Part shown: piece after piece, positions 36,105 to 44,686 of the stretch | How positions within the stretch are numbered: position 1 is the first letter of the stretch | How the letters are laid out: each line of letters opens with the position of its first letter | DNA from: Cylindrospermum stagnale PCC 7417 | Lineage (GTDB): Bacteria > Cyanobacteriota > Cyanobacteriia > Cyanobacteriales > Nostocaceae | Direction: 5' to 3' | Assembly (NCBI RefSeq): GCF_000317535.1 | Contig: NC_019757.1 | Coordinates: forward strand, 6,898,501 to 6,962,500 | DNA: 64,000 nucleotides | Program-made: the position numbers and the translations under genes | Notes under the pieces: generated by a model | Database searches by the model: none | Seen by the model: only the letters and a program-made list of their open reading frames with translations | What the model was told of the DNA's origin: nothing

Positions 36105-37862
36105 ATGGCTAATAATTCATTAATTACAAATCGCCGGCTTTCTCTACATTATCTGGGTTTCGTTGGGGCGATCGCACTAGGTGCAATCTTGCGCTTTTGG
36201 CATCTAGATTTAAAACCCCTGTGGATGGATGAGGTGATTACTGCCATTTTCAGCTTGGGTAAAAATTACCATGATTTGCCTTTGGATGTCGTCTTTCCCC
36301 TGAACCGCGTGCAGGAGATTTTTACTTTCCAGTCTGGGGTGAGTTGTGAGCAAATTGCCAAAAACCTTGCTAATCAGTCTACTCATCCACCGCTGTTTTT
36401 TTGTGGAATGTACAGTTGGTTGAGCTGGATGAGTCCTTTGGGGACAGAGTGGGTGGTCAAATTGCGATCGCTACCAGCTTTTTTTGGTGTATTTGCGATC
36501 GCTGGAATTTATGCTGTCAATCGAATTGCCTTTTCTCCTACATCCGGAATCATGGCAGCGTTGATCATGGCAGTTTCTCCCTTTGCTGTTTACCTTTCCC
36601 AAGAAGCACGACACTACACCCAACCTATGCTGATGATCACTTTAGCATTATTGGGGCTGATGCAAATTCAGCGGGATATCTTTGATCATTCTCGCATCAG
36701 GTTTTGGGTGTGGCTGTTATGGGCAATTATTAATAGTATCGGTCTTTATATTCACTACTTTTTTGCTCTAGCTTTCATCGCCGAAATTGCTTCACTACTT
36801 CTGCTAATGTACTGGGCTAGGGAAAAAATTCTCAAGCCACGTCAAATCTGGCTAGCGCTCTTTCTCTCTACCAGTGGCGTTGTTCTTAGCTTTGTGCCCT
36901 GGTTGCTAGTAACATTGAGTCATATTAACCGTTCAGAAACCAGTTGGTTACCATCTCCCACTCTCATTGCACCTCTATATCAAACTCTGATGAACTGGGT
37001 GCTGATGGTAATTGCTCTCCCCGTAGAAAATCAGCCTCTACCAATTGCCGTAATTTGTGGCTTATTAATGGTAATGTTTGCTCTTTGGTTGTGTAGGCAA
37101 GTATTCCTAGGTTTAAAACTGCTGTGGTTACAAAGCTCCACTCATTTAGCGACATTAACGCTTTTAAGTTTTACTATTTTCGTATTGTTGCAATTCTTGG
37201 TTATTGCCTATTTATTCGGCAAAGATATTTCTGTCGTTCCCCGCTATAACTTCGTTTACTATCCCAGCTTTTGCGCTTTACTAGCAGCCAGCCTAGATAA
37301 AAGTCAAAAGTCGTCTGGGAAAGTTGAGCGGAACCCAAACCGACACCGCCCACTTTCGTCAAAAGTCAAAAGTCAAAAATCTATATTAATTTTTTTACTG
37401 GTTGGGATGATCAGTTCTATTTTTGTGGTTTCTAACTTGGCGTTTCAAAAGCCATTTCAGCCTGAGCAAGTAGCCCAAAAGATGAATATAGAACCAGCAG
37501 TACCCCTGATGCTAATGGTGAAATATAACAGTTATCAAGATGTAGCATTAGGATTAAGTTTTGCCTTGGCATTAGAAAAGATCAGAAATTATGATCTGAA
37601 AAATCCAGTTCTGCAAAACGCCGACCATTTAGCTTTTTTACAGGCATCACCTGATTTTTATCCTGTCATCAAAAAGCTTTCTCCACAGTCTACATCAGGA
37701 ATATCTCAGTTAAATTTATGGTTTGTGGGGCCGGGAATGAGACAGCGTGACTATCCACCCCAGCTAGCATTTGCTAGTCAAACTACTTGCACCATAGACC
37801 CCACACAGCACTATCGCATCGGCATCCCCTATCAGCTTTATCGCTGCACCAATGTTCCGTAA
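36105..37862 (+). CDS. GT39/ArnT-like membrane glycosyltransferase
   Basis: 585 residues with 10 or more hydrophobic segments. Near the N-terminus RFWHLDLKPLWMDEVITAIFS has the aspartate/glutamate pair expected in the first periplasmic loop of polyprenol-phosphate sugar transferases; EARHYTQPMLMITLALLGL is a further GT39-type motif. The substrate is unknown. Residues about 400-426 (KSQKSSGKVERNPNRH, then RPLSSKVKSQKS) are encoded by repeated AAAAGTC heptamers and an intervening repeat, inserted between two membrane helices. It is a single gene, divergent from the helicase. Confidence 0.75.
   Translation: MANNSLITNRRLSLHYLGFVGAIALGAILRFWHLDLKPLWMDEVITAIFSLGKNYHDLPLDVVFPLNRVQEIFTFQSGVSCEQIAKNLANQSTHPPLFFCGMYSWLSWMSPLGTEWVVKLRSLPAFFGVFAIAGIYAVNRIAFSPTSGIMAALIMAVSPFAVYLSQEARHYTQPMLMITLALLGLMQIQRDIFDHSRIRFWVWLLWAIINSIGLYIHYFFALAFIAEIASLLLLMYWAREKILKPRQIWLALFLSTSGVVLSFVPWLLVTLSHINRSETSWLPSPTLIAPLYQTLMNWVLMVIALPVENQPLPIAVICGLLMVMFALWLCRQVFLGLKLLWLQSSTHLATLTLLSFTIFVLLQFLVIAYLFGKDISVVPRYNFVYYPSFCALLAASLDKSQKSSGKVERNPNRHRPLSSKVKSQKSILIFLLVGMISSIFVVSNLAFQKPFQPEQVAQKMNIEPAVPLMLMVKYNSYQDVALGLSFALALEKIRNYDLKNPVLQNADHLAFLQASPDFYPVIKKLSPQSTSGISQLNLWFVGPGMRQRDYPPQLAFASQTTCTIDPTQHYRIGIPYQLYRCTNVP
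37299..37380. repeat. AAAAGTC heptamer repeats inside glycosyltransferase gene
   Basis: Two AAAAGTC units (37299-37312) and about three more (37361-37380) flank a 48-base segment with its own partial palindrome (AAAGT...ACTTT). The frame stays open. The encoded segment is polar and basic, lying between two hydrophobic helices. Confidence 0.65.
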
Positions 37863-37877
37863 CTGAGATTAGGGATT

Positions 37878-38010
37878 GGGAAAAGGAAAAAGGAAAAAGG
37901 AAAAAACTATTACCCATTACCCATTACCCATTACCCATTACCCATTACCCATTACCCATTACCCATTACCCATTACCCATTACCCATTACCCATTACCCA
38001 TTACCCATTA
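37878..38010. repeat. Heptamer tandem repeats (GGAAAAA)n and (CCCATTA)n
   Basis: A run of GGAAAAA units (about 37878-37906) is followed at once by about 14.5 units of ATTACCC (37909-38010), all nearly perfect. These are STRR-type heptamers. They fill the space between two converging genes (glycosyltransferase and Raf1), ending five bases before the Raf1 stop. There are no spacers, so it is not a CRISPR. Confidence 0.9.
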
Positions 38011-38015
38011 TCTAG

Positions 38016-39104
38016 TTATTCGTCAATCTGCCAGGCATCCTTGGTGAAGTCTTCATCCAGGATTTTCTTGGGACGCACAATCACAATAATTTTCCCTAGC
38101 AGGGGGATTTCTGGCGCAGTTTCAAACCACTGAAAATCTAATTCACCAGCGGTATTTTCAATGACAAAATAGCTAGAGACATCCCATTCTCGTTGTGCCC
38201 GATCTACTACTACCAGGACTGGCATTGGCTGGTTATGTATCTGGTTCGGTAAGCGATCGTTACTGGCGATAATCACTACTGGATCTTCAGCCGCCAACAG
38301 CACTTGCCAACCAGGTAAAGGTACCCAAGCTTGTTCGCCAGTAAATTTGACAAGGCGAAATGGTTCGAGTTGTGTGACTATAGGTACAGCTTTTAGGTCT
38401 TCTGGTTTCAATGGCAACTTACCCACCACAGGCAAAATCCGGGGTAATTCTTCTTCTGACTCTAGGCGGTAAAAAGGTAAAGTTGGCACCGGACGCTTCT
38501 GAGTGACGGTAAAATCAATCAGTAGTTCTTCGATTTTTTGTCTGGCTGTTTGCGTGTGGGCAAAGCGCAAACCTTTGGCGATGAGGCGCGATCGCTCTTG
38601 CAAATCTGAGTATTGACGTGCCAGTTTCCAAGTTTGATAAGCGATCGCATCTCCTGGATGGGCAGAAAACCCTTCAGGCAAGACGGGGAAATAAGAGTAA
38701 TCTTTAATTGCTTTGGCCACATCTCGCGCCTCCTCAAGGTCGAGTTTGTGGATAAAGGCCAGTTCAGCCGTTGTGGCCCGGTCTTCATGGGTAAGCGAAC
38801 GTAGTTCATACAACACATCACTGCCGCGTGCGGTGTAGTGCGATCGCGCTGCCTCTGATGCACCAAACTTTTCTAAAGAATTATAAACTTGGGAGCCAAC
38901 AATCACCTGATTTTGTTGAATTGGCTCAAATCCAGTCGCTTCAAAAATGTCTTGGGGTTTGTAACCGGCTTTTTGCAGATAGGCGATCGCCACTCCCCAT
39001 TCCACCCAGTTACCTTGCTTTTGCCTCAACTTGACCAGCAACTCTTGGGCTACATCATTAGTAGCATTCTCAGGATTTTGGGTGTTGGGTGGTAGATCAG
39101 TCAT
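38016..39104 (-). CDS. raf1: Rubisco accumulation factor 1 (assembly chaperone)
   Basis: 362 residues from ATG 39104 (MTDLPPNTQNPENATND); the frame extends to 39170 but the longer N-terminus is unlike the family. Raf1 stabilises RbcL dimers during Rubisco assembly and is replaced by RbcS. The N-terminal helical domain (QKQGNWVEWGVAIAYLQKAGYKPQ is its helix-turn-helix-like start, here in two pieces: QKQGNWVEWGVAIAYLQ, KAGYKPQDIFEATGF) and the C-terminal beta domain (WVPLPGWQVLLAAEDPVVI) are both present at full length. It is far from rbcLXS, as is usual in cyanobacteria. Confidence 0.92.
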   Translation of the reverse strand: MTDLPPNTQNPENATNDVAQELLVKLRQKQGNWVEWGVAIAYLQKAGYKPQDIFEATGFEPIQQNQVIVGSQVYNSLEKFGASEAARSHYTARGSDVLYELRSLTHEDRATTAELAFIHKLDLEEARDVAKAIKDYSYFPVLPEGFSAHPGDAIAYQTWKLARQYSDLQERSRLIAKGLRFAHTQTARQKIEELLIDFTVTQKRPVPTLPFYRLESEEELPRILPVVGKLPLKPEDLKAVPIVTQLEPFRLVKFTGEQAWVPLPGWQVLLAAEDPVVIIASNDRLPNQIHNQPMPVLVVVDRAQREWDVSSYFVIENTAGELDFQWFETAPEIPLLGKIIVIVRPKKILDEDFTKDAWQIDE

Positions 39105-39440
39105 AAAATTTCTCGGATGTTTGGAAACCCAGTGGCTACATAGCCTAGGGAGGAAAAACGTCGTAGACAATTCTGGAGTACGAGCTTCAACTTATTTTAA
39201 TCTTAATGAGTGCTTACACTAAATTACTCATCTGCCAGATAAAATCATGAGTTATGAACAACTCTTAGCAGTCTCCATCTTCAGTAAAGTAGGGTAGGAA
39301 TATCGCACTAATTATTGATCGGGCGGTGAGAATAAAGGAACTGAGAACCCGACGCTAACCGTCAGTAGTCGTTAGTCAATCAGTTAGTCAATCAAAAGTT
39401 GTCCCTAATACTAGCTATACACAAAACTTCAGTGAGGAGG
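39105..39440. other. Intergenic region upstream of raf1
   Basis: Contains TCAGTTAGTCAATCA-type short repeats (GTTAGTCAATCA twice, about 39370-39392) and should include the raf1 promoter on the minus strand. No gene or RNA recognised. Confidence 0.35.
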
Positions 39441-39548
39441 ATGATGATTCGTTGTTTTACGCCCAGTTACCAAAGAAAGGCACGCTTGCAAGAGGCAAAA
39501 GGCAGAAAATATCTTTTTGGACTCTGCCACAGGGTAACAGCGCCCTAA
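39441..39548 (+). CDS. Possible 35-residue small protein
   Basis: ATGATGATTCG preceded immediately by GAGGAGG, which is an unusually good ribosome site for this window. The product MMIRCFTPSYQRKARLQEAK, then GRKYLFGLCHRVTAP, is basic. I do not recognise it, and a longer overlapping frame (39452-39706) looks accidental. Kept only because of the ribosome site. Confidence 0.2.
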   Translation: MMIRCFTPSYQRKARLQEAKGRKYLFGLCHRVTAP

Positions 39549-39847
39549 ATTTATTTACTCCAAGTGTAAAAGAATTTTTTAAGGGGAGGCAAAGCGCGGG
39601 AAAAAGGCGTCCTTGTTTGAAACCCCTACAATTCATTCATGGGGTTTCCCTTCTGTCTTTTGCCTTCTTACTTGGTTTTGATCACCTAAATTTTCTGGAA
39701 AAGTGAAATTTGGGTAAGTAGATTTATTTACTGTAGCGTTCAGTTTTAGATGGGTGAAATTCGCCCTATTCTTTATCTAGAAGGCTATTCTCAACTAAGC
39801 TTGGTATGGAATATAACCAAATGGTGAAAATTTAAAGCAATTCTCTT

Positions 39848-40804
39848 ATGGATAATCCCAGTCTCGAATTTAATAAAATCCCTCGTCAATTGATGACTCT
39901 CGAACGACCGAAAAAACTCAAAATCCTTGTAGTTGATGATGAGCCAGATAATCTTGATCTGCTTTATCGCACCTTTCGGCGCGACTTTCAAGTTCTAAAA
40001 GCTGATAGCGGCATCAATGCCCTAGAAGTATTGGCAGCAGAAGGGGAAGTAGCAGTGATCATCTCCGATCAGCGGATGCCAGAAATGAAAGGCACTGAAT
40101 TTCTGAGCAAGACTGTACCTCAGTTTCCCGATACAGTGAGGATAATTCTCACCGGGTTTACTGATATTGAAGACTTGGTGGAAGCAATTAACGCTGGCCA
40201 AGTCTACAAATATATCACCAAGCCTTGGGACCCCGGGGAACTGAAGGCAGTGGTGCAAAGAGCAGCCGAAACCTACGACTTGCTTAAGCAACGTACTGAG
40301 GAATTACGCCGTGCCCATGCTCAAATGGGGCTGCTGACTGTTTTGGTAGATGTCACCCAAGCAGCATCTAGTAAAGACGCGACTCTCGCACCCATTGCTC
40401 GGGCTTTTAGTGATACTTTTGCGGCGGATGGCTGTATTTTACAACTCATAGAGGGAAATACCCTGGTTGGGTCTCAAGGGAGTTACAGCGATACGGGTAA
40501 AATAGAGAACTGGCTAGCACAAGACCCTCTAGCGAAGGAAGCGATCGCCACTGGGAAAATACAAGTATCTTTAAATGTACCTAAAGATACTAAATTAAAT
40601 AGTATTAGTCATTACCTTGATCATGATGTGCAAGCACATGTAATCATCCCCATTCGCTACCGTTCGGAAATTTTGGGGGTATTGTCGCTACAGTGGAAAC
40701 AGCCCTGCACTTTGCGAGAAGATGAAATCAAGTTAATTCATTTATCAGCAGAACTAGTGGCGATCGCGCTAACGAGTAGTCACTACCATCAAACCACTGT
40801 GTAG
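39848..40804 (+). CDS. Response regulator with GAF-like output domain
   Basis: 318 residues. A receiver domain (about 25-145): ILVVDDEPDNLDLL (acidic pair), ISDQRMPEMKGTEFL (phospho-acceptor Asp), ILTGFTDIEDLVEAI and YITKPWDPGEL (Lys). A short coiled linker (LKQRTEELRRAHAQ) leads to a GAF-like domain (about 175-310; CILQLIEGN, HVIIPIRYRSEILGVLSLQW). The REC family with this TKPWD motif (RpfG-like) usually signals through HD-GYP or kinases; here the output is a small-molecule or protein sensor. No kinase is adjacent. Confidence 0.8.
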   Translation: MDNPSLEFNKIPRQLMTLERPKKLKILVVDDEPDNLDLLYRTFRRDFQVLKADSGINALEVLAAEGEVAVIISDQRMPEMKGTEFLSKTVPQFPDTVRIILTGFTDIEDLVEAINAGQVYKYITKPWDPGELKAVVQRAAETYDLLKQRTEELRRAHAQMGLLTVLVDVTQAASSKDATLAPIARAFSDTFAADGCILQLIEGNTLVGSQGSYSDTGKIENWLAQDPLAKEAIATGKIQVSLNVPKDTKLNSISHYLDHDVQAHVIIPIRYRSEILGVLSLQWKQPCTLREDEIKLIHLSAELVAIALTSSHYHQTTV

Positions 40805-40816
40805 TTAATTATCCTC

Positions 40817-40847
40817 GGTCATTTGTTTTTTTCCTGGACAAATGACC
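40817..40847 (+). terminator. Hairpin after the REC-GAF gene
   Basis: GGTCATTTGT and ACAAATGACC, perfect ten-base arms with an 11-base loop. The right arm shares AATGACC with the heptamer repeats at 40892. Confidence 0.6.
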
Positions 40848-40891
40848 AAGGTCACTTCGCGCCAATTAAAAATTCAACACGAAGCGACTGA

Positions 40892-40947
40892 CCAATGACC
40901 AATGACCAATGACCAATGACCAATGACCAATGACCAATGACCAATGA
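40892..40947 (+). repeat. Eight CCAATGA heptamers running into the menG start codon
   Basis: Units start at 40892, 40899, 40906, 40913, 40920, 40927, 40934 and 40941, all perfect. The last unit supplies the ATG (40944-40946) of menG. Every unit has an ATG; most read ATG ACC AAT GAC CAA TGA, a five-codon micro-frame. There is no canonical ribosome site between the repeats and the start. Confidence 0.9.
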
Positions 40948-41636
40948 CTAACGAAATTCGCGCTATTTTTAACCGTATTGCTCCAGTCTATGACCAATTG
41001 AACGATTGGTTGAGTCTGGGACAACACCGAATATGGAAGGAAATGGCAGTAAAATGGAGCAACGCGCAACCAGGCGATACTTGCCTAGATTTGTGTTGCG
41101 GTAGTGGAGACTTAGCCCTACGTTTGGCACGGCGTGTCGGATTAACGGGACAAGTATATGGAGTTGACTTTTCCCCAAACCTGTTAGAAACTGCCAAAGA
41201 ACGCTCACGTTGGCAATACCCCCAAAGAGCTATCACTTGGGTAGAAGCTGACGTGCTAAATTTGCCTTTCGGCGACAACCAATTTGACGCCGCCACAATG
41301 GGCTATGGTTTAAGAAACGTTAAGGACATCCCCCGCAGTCTCAAAGAGTTACATCGTGTCCTCAAACCAGGTGCCAAAGCTGCGATTTTAGACTTTCATC
41401 GACCCAGTAATCAACAATTTCGCGACTTTCAGCAGTGGTATTTGGACAATTTCGTCGTTCCACTAGCAACTAATTTAGGCGTAAAGGAAGAATATGCTTA
41501 TATCAGTCCCAGCTTAGATCGTTTTCCCATCGGCAGAGAGCAGGTAGAGTTAGCTCGTCAAGCTGGTTTTACATCTGTCACTCACTACCCCATTGCCAAC
41601 GGTATGATGGGAGTACTAGTAGTCAGTAAATTTTAA
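40944..41636 (+). CDS. menG: Phylloquinone/menaquinone C-methyltransferase
   Basis: 230 residues, UbiE/COQ5 family. It methylates demethylphylloquinone with SAM to make vitamin K1, the photosystem I cofactor, in cyanobacteria. Motifs: RAIFNRIAPVYDQLNDWLSLGQH, the SAM site DLCCGSGDLALRLA, VDFSPNLLE, and NQFDAATMGYGLRNVKD. The start MTNEIRAIFNR is set by the family; it lies in the last heptamer of the upstream repeat. The gene is often named ubiE in annotations. Confidence 0.93.
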   Translation: MTNEIRAIFNRIAPVYDQLNDWLSLGQHRIWKEMAVKWSNAQPGDTCLDLCCGSGDLALRLARRVGLTGQVYGVDFSPNLLETAKERSRWQYPQRAITWVEADVLNLPFGDNQFDAATMGYGLRNVKDIPRSLKELHRVLKPGAKAAILDFHRPSNQQFRDFQQWYLDNFVVPLATNLGVKEEYAYISPSLDRFPIGREQVELARQAGFTSVTHYPIANGMMGVLVVSKF

Positions 41637-41726
41637 ATTTTAGATTGGCTAATGGGTCATGGCTCATAGTTTTTTCCATTTTCCCAATTACCAAATCCTA
41701 ATTACTAATTCTTAATCCAAAATCCT

Positions 41727-42962
41727 GTGGATTGGTCTCATGTTTGGCTTTATGTATCAGCCCCGGTTCTCGGCGGAATAATTGGCTATTTCACAAACGA
41801 TATAGCCATAAAAATGTTATTTCGTCCCTACCGGGCAATTTATATCTTTGGACGAAGAATACCCTTTACTCCTGGATTGATTCCCCGCAACCAGGAACGT
41901 CTAGCGAAGAATATTTCCGATACGATTATGGGGTCGCTACTGACGCCAGAAGAACTGCAAAAACTGGCGCGACGACTTCTAGAAACAGAACGAGTGCAGG
42001 GCGCAATTCTCTGGTTATTGCGGCTGGCAATCGAACAAATTAAAGCTGATAAAAACCAGAAAAGCGCCAAAATTGTGGCGGGAATTTTGCGCGATTTGTT
42101 AGGGGAATCTTTGCCACGACTCCTCAAGGTTTTGGCGCGACGAGAAGATTTTCTGGAAGCGCAGATCAATCAAATTTTTGACCTGGTATTACTAGAATTT
42201 CAACTGAGTGATGAACAAGCCACGCGGCTGGCAGATTGGTCTTTAGAAGTTGTTTTACCACCGGATGTGCTACGACAGGCGGTAGTTGATTTCTTGACAG
42301 ATCGCACAATTCAAATTATTGATGAAAGCTTTCGGGAAAAAACTAGCGGTACTTACTGGGTAGTAGCCAATTTATTTGGTTTACGCAATACACTGACGCG
42401 GCTACGGACCTTTTGCTTAGATGAAAAAGAAGCGACAAACAACCGCTTGCAGGAATTGAGTCAAGATTTGCAAATGCGCGATCGCCTCAAGAAAATCCTG
42501 CAAAATTTATCTTTACAAAACCTGCCAATGGGGACAGTACGCCAACTGCGAAAAACTACCAGGGAAAGCGTCCGCCATTACTTACAAACCAGTGGCAGCG
42601 ATGTGCTACAAGGCTTAACCGACTCTGTTGACTGGGAAAATATTTCTGTATTGCTTTTGGAACGTCTGAGCAATTCACCTGTTGTCAGCGCTTCCTTAGA
42701 AGTTGTTAGTCAGGAGTTGGCGCTAATTTTAGAGCGGTATTTGGAAAGAGATTTAGAAGTGATTGTGGCCCAGGTGATTCCGATTTTGTCGATAGATCAA
42801 GTGATTGTTGATCGGGTGAAATCAACTTCACCTGCTGATTTAGAAGCGGCAATTGAGGGAATTGTCAAAAATGAATTGCAGGCAATTGTAACTTTAGGCG
42901 GTGTTTTGGGTTTTGTTGTTGGGTTGTTTCAAACAGCATTTTTACTGTTGAGCCAATTTTAA
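41727..42962 (+). CDS. DUF445 family membrane protein
   Basis: 411 residues. The N-terminal motif [21 protein letters not shown], here in two parts ([27 protein letters not shown]), with [15 protein letters not shown], is the DUF445/YheB hallmark; a C-terminal hydrophobic helix ([19 protein letters not shown]) closes the protein, with a long helical middle. The role of the family is not established; a membrane-associated function is likely. The start is GTG 41727; no good ribosome site is seen. It follows menG by 90 bases and may be co-transcribed. Confidence 0.8.
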   Translation: MDWSHVWLYVSAPVLGGIIGYFTNDIAIKMLFRPYRAIYIFGRRIPFTPGLIPRNQERLAKNISDTIMGSLLTPEELQKLARRLLETERVQGAILWLLRLAIEQIKADKNQKSAKIVAGILRDLLGESLPRLLKVLARREDFLEAQINQIFDLVLLEFQLSDEQATRLADWSLEVVLPPDVLRQAVVDFLTDRTIQIIDESFREKTSGTYWVVANLFGLRNTLTRLRTFCLDEKEATNNRLQELSQDLQMRDRLKKILQNLSLQNLPMGTVRQLRKTTRESVRHYLQTSGSDVLQGLTDSVDWENISVLLLERLSNSPVVSASLEVVSQELALILERYLERDLEVIVAQVIPILSIDQVIVDRVKSTSPADLEAAIEGIVKNELQAIVTLGGVLGFVVGLFQTAFLLLSQF

Positions 42963-43056
42963 TTTTGGTTCTTCAGCTTCCGCCTAAAAACAATCTTCAT
43001 TCAGGCAAAGAGTTAATAGAGATGAAGAACGTATATAATTTTTACAGCGGTTTCAA

Positions 43057-43689
43057 ATGACATTTGCACCCACAGACATTATTAAACAAGAATTAATTGA
43101 CAGTTTAATTGAAAATATTAATCCATTAGTACATAGTGTTTCACGACGAATTAATCCAATTACGCCTACTTCTACTATTTCTGAAACACTGATAGTTTTA
43201 GATGATCTTAATAAAATTTTTAATAGATTAAAAGACAGCCAAAAACAAAAAGAAGATAGAGACTACTTATCAAAGCTATGGGATTATTTAGATGCCCATT
43301 TAAATAGGGATAGTAGCTACTGGGTTAGTCGTACATTGGTCTGGGAGTATGAAGTAATATTTTTTCTCAGGCAAATCAGAAAAAATGAAATTATTCTTGA
43401 ACCTTTAAATATAAATCTAGAGACAAATAATTCATTATCAAACCCCAAAAACCGAATTTATCAAAATAAACTGAATACACAAAACAGCAGCGTTCCAACT
43501 ATAAGTAAATCTATTCCAGAATATGAAAGACGGAATTTTTATGAGAGTGAATCAGCAATTAAATGGTATGAAACAAATAGTATTGAGCCAGATGATGCCA
43601 CTAAACATTGGGGTTCTTTATCCAGAGAACATGGTAAATTTGGCTCACATCCAGTCTGCGATGATTATCATGAGGATTCTTTTCCTTGA
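43057..43689 (+). CDS. Uncharacterised protein, 210 aa
   Basis: The product starts MTFAPTDIIKQELIDSLIEN and is helical and charged in its first 130 residues (LDDLNKIFNRLKDSQKQKED, WVSRTLVWEYEVIFFLRQIR), then polar with Asn/Ser-rich linkers, ending in HGKFGSHPVCDDYHEDSFP. Base composition is more AT-rich than in its neighbours. I do not recognise it. No signal peptide and no membrane segment. It is a single gene. Confidence 0.5.
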   Translation: MTFAPTDIIKQELIDSLIENINPLVHSVSRRINPITPTSTISETLIVLDDLNKIFNRLKDSQKQKEDRDYLSKLWDYLDAHLNRDSSYWVSRTLVWEYEVIFFLRQIRKNEIILEPLNINLETNNSLSNPKNRIYQNKLNTQNSSVPTISKSIPEYERRNFYESESAIKWYETNSIEPDDATKHWGSLSREHGKFGSHPVCDDYHEDSFP

Positions 43690-43725
43690 TAAAGGTTAAC
43701 GAAGCATTGCTAAATAATAGAATGT

Positions 43726-44298
43726 TTACAAAATTTGTGCTAAATCCAGCATAAATCCAGGCAGTACGTCTTCTCCTGATAAACTAGTAGGCGATCGCAA
43801 TATCTCAACTTCTTGCTGTGGGCGATATATTTCCACTCGTTGGTTTTGAGGATCAATCAGCCAACCCAAACGCACACCATTGTCAATATACTCCTGCATT
43901 TTGCGTTGCAGTTTTTCCAAATTATCTGTAGCAGAGCGCAATTCTGCTACGAAATCGGGAGCTATTGGGAGAAATTTGGCCGGATCTGGATTGAGGGCTA
44001 CTAATCTCTCTCGTTTCACCCAAGATGCATCTGGAGAGCGATCTGCACCATTGGGTAGTTTAAAACCTGTAGAAGAGTCAAAAGCCAAGCCTGTACCATC
44101 AGCATCTGTCCAATTAAACAAGCGCTGTGTCATTCGTCCATTGCGATTTCCACTTTCCCATCCCGTTGGTGGCATAATAATTAGTTCTCCTTCGGCCGTC
44201 CGTTCTAGGCGCAAATCTCGATTTTGCTGACAGAGTTGTAGGAATTGTTCATCTGTTAACTCAATGCTGGGGTGGAGGTTGAGGATTAGAGCAGTCAT
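43726..44298 (-). CDS. Uma2-family (DUF820) putative endonuclease
   Basis: 190 residues. Uma2 proteins have the PD-(D/E)XK fold and are abundant in cyanobacteria; their DNA substrate is unknown. Visible: LTDEQFLQLCQQNRDLRLER, EGELIIMPPTGWESGNRN, RSPDASWVKRERL (conserved PD), PDFVAELRSATD (conserved E) and YIDNGVRLGWLIDPQNQRVEIYR. Complete, unlike the remnant at 2746-2965. No toxin-antitoxin partner is adjacent. Confidence 0.85.
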   Translation of the reverse strand: MTALILNLHPSIELTDEQFLQLCQQNRDLRLERTAEGELIIMPPTGWESGNRNGRMTQRLFNWTDADGTGLAFDSSTGFKLPNGADRSPDASWVKRERLVALNPDPAKFLPIAPDFVAELRSATDNLEKLQRKMQEYIDNGVRLGWLIDPQNQRVEIYRPQQEVEILRSPTSLSGEDVLPGFMLDLAQIL

Positions 44299-44344
44299 AT
44301 TAACCTCTTAATCTTCCTAAATTTAGCCTAACAGTTATAGTCAA

Positions 44345-44539
44345 TCATCTGCAAATAGGATATTTAATCGTAGCCGCTTGCATGTGCGGACAGATGTTAT
44401 CTAGTGCAAACACTTCGCCTTTGTAGTTTTGCCCAAGAACATAATCTTGACCATTGAGGGTAATTTTGTTTGGTTTATTTACTCCCAACATTGATTTGTG
44501 ACCAATCAACCAAGGCGCACCTGGTAAAATTGCTGCCAT
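44345..44539 (-). pseudogene. Truncated Rieske-type dioxygenase N-terminus
   Basis: From ATG 44539 (GAGGAACA upstream) the frame reads MAAILPGAPWLIGHKSMLGV, ITLNGQDYVLGQNYKGEVFA, LDNICPHMQAATIKYPICR and stops. CPHMQA is the first half (CxH) of the Rieske [2Fe-2S] site; the second CxxH and the catalytic domain are missing, so it cannot bind a normal cluster. A frame running to 44602 has no homologous content. Downstream sequence shows no continuing Rieske frame, so it is a deletion remnant. Confidence 0.65.
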
Positions 44540-44686
44540 TGTTCCTCTAGATTTAGTTAAAAGTCGTTCATTTAATGCTCTGTAAAAAATGTTATTATTC
44601 AAGTCTGCTACTTTATTTTTTTAAAGCATTAGTTCTCAAAATGGGCTGTTCCGTCGCCGCTAATTTTTGCAATTTTGAATTTATTA

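Noticed and set aside
37909-38010. Regular repeats that might be taken for a CRISPR
   Set aside because: The unit is seven bases with no spacers; it is a tandem STRR array.
39452-39706. 84-codon plus frame starting TTG
   Set aside because: No ribosome site, no conserved content, and a better small frame with GAGGAGG starts at 39441.
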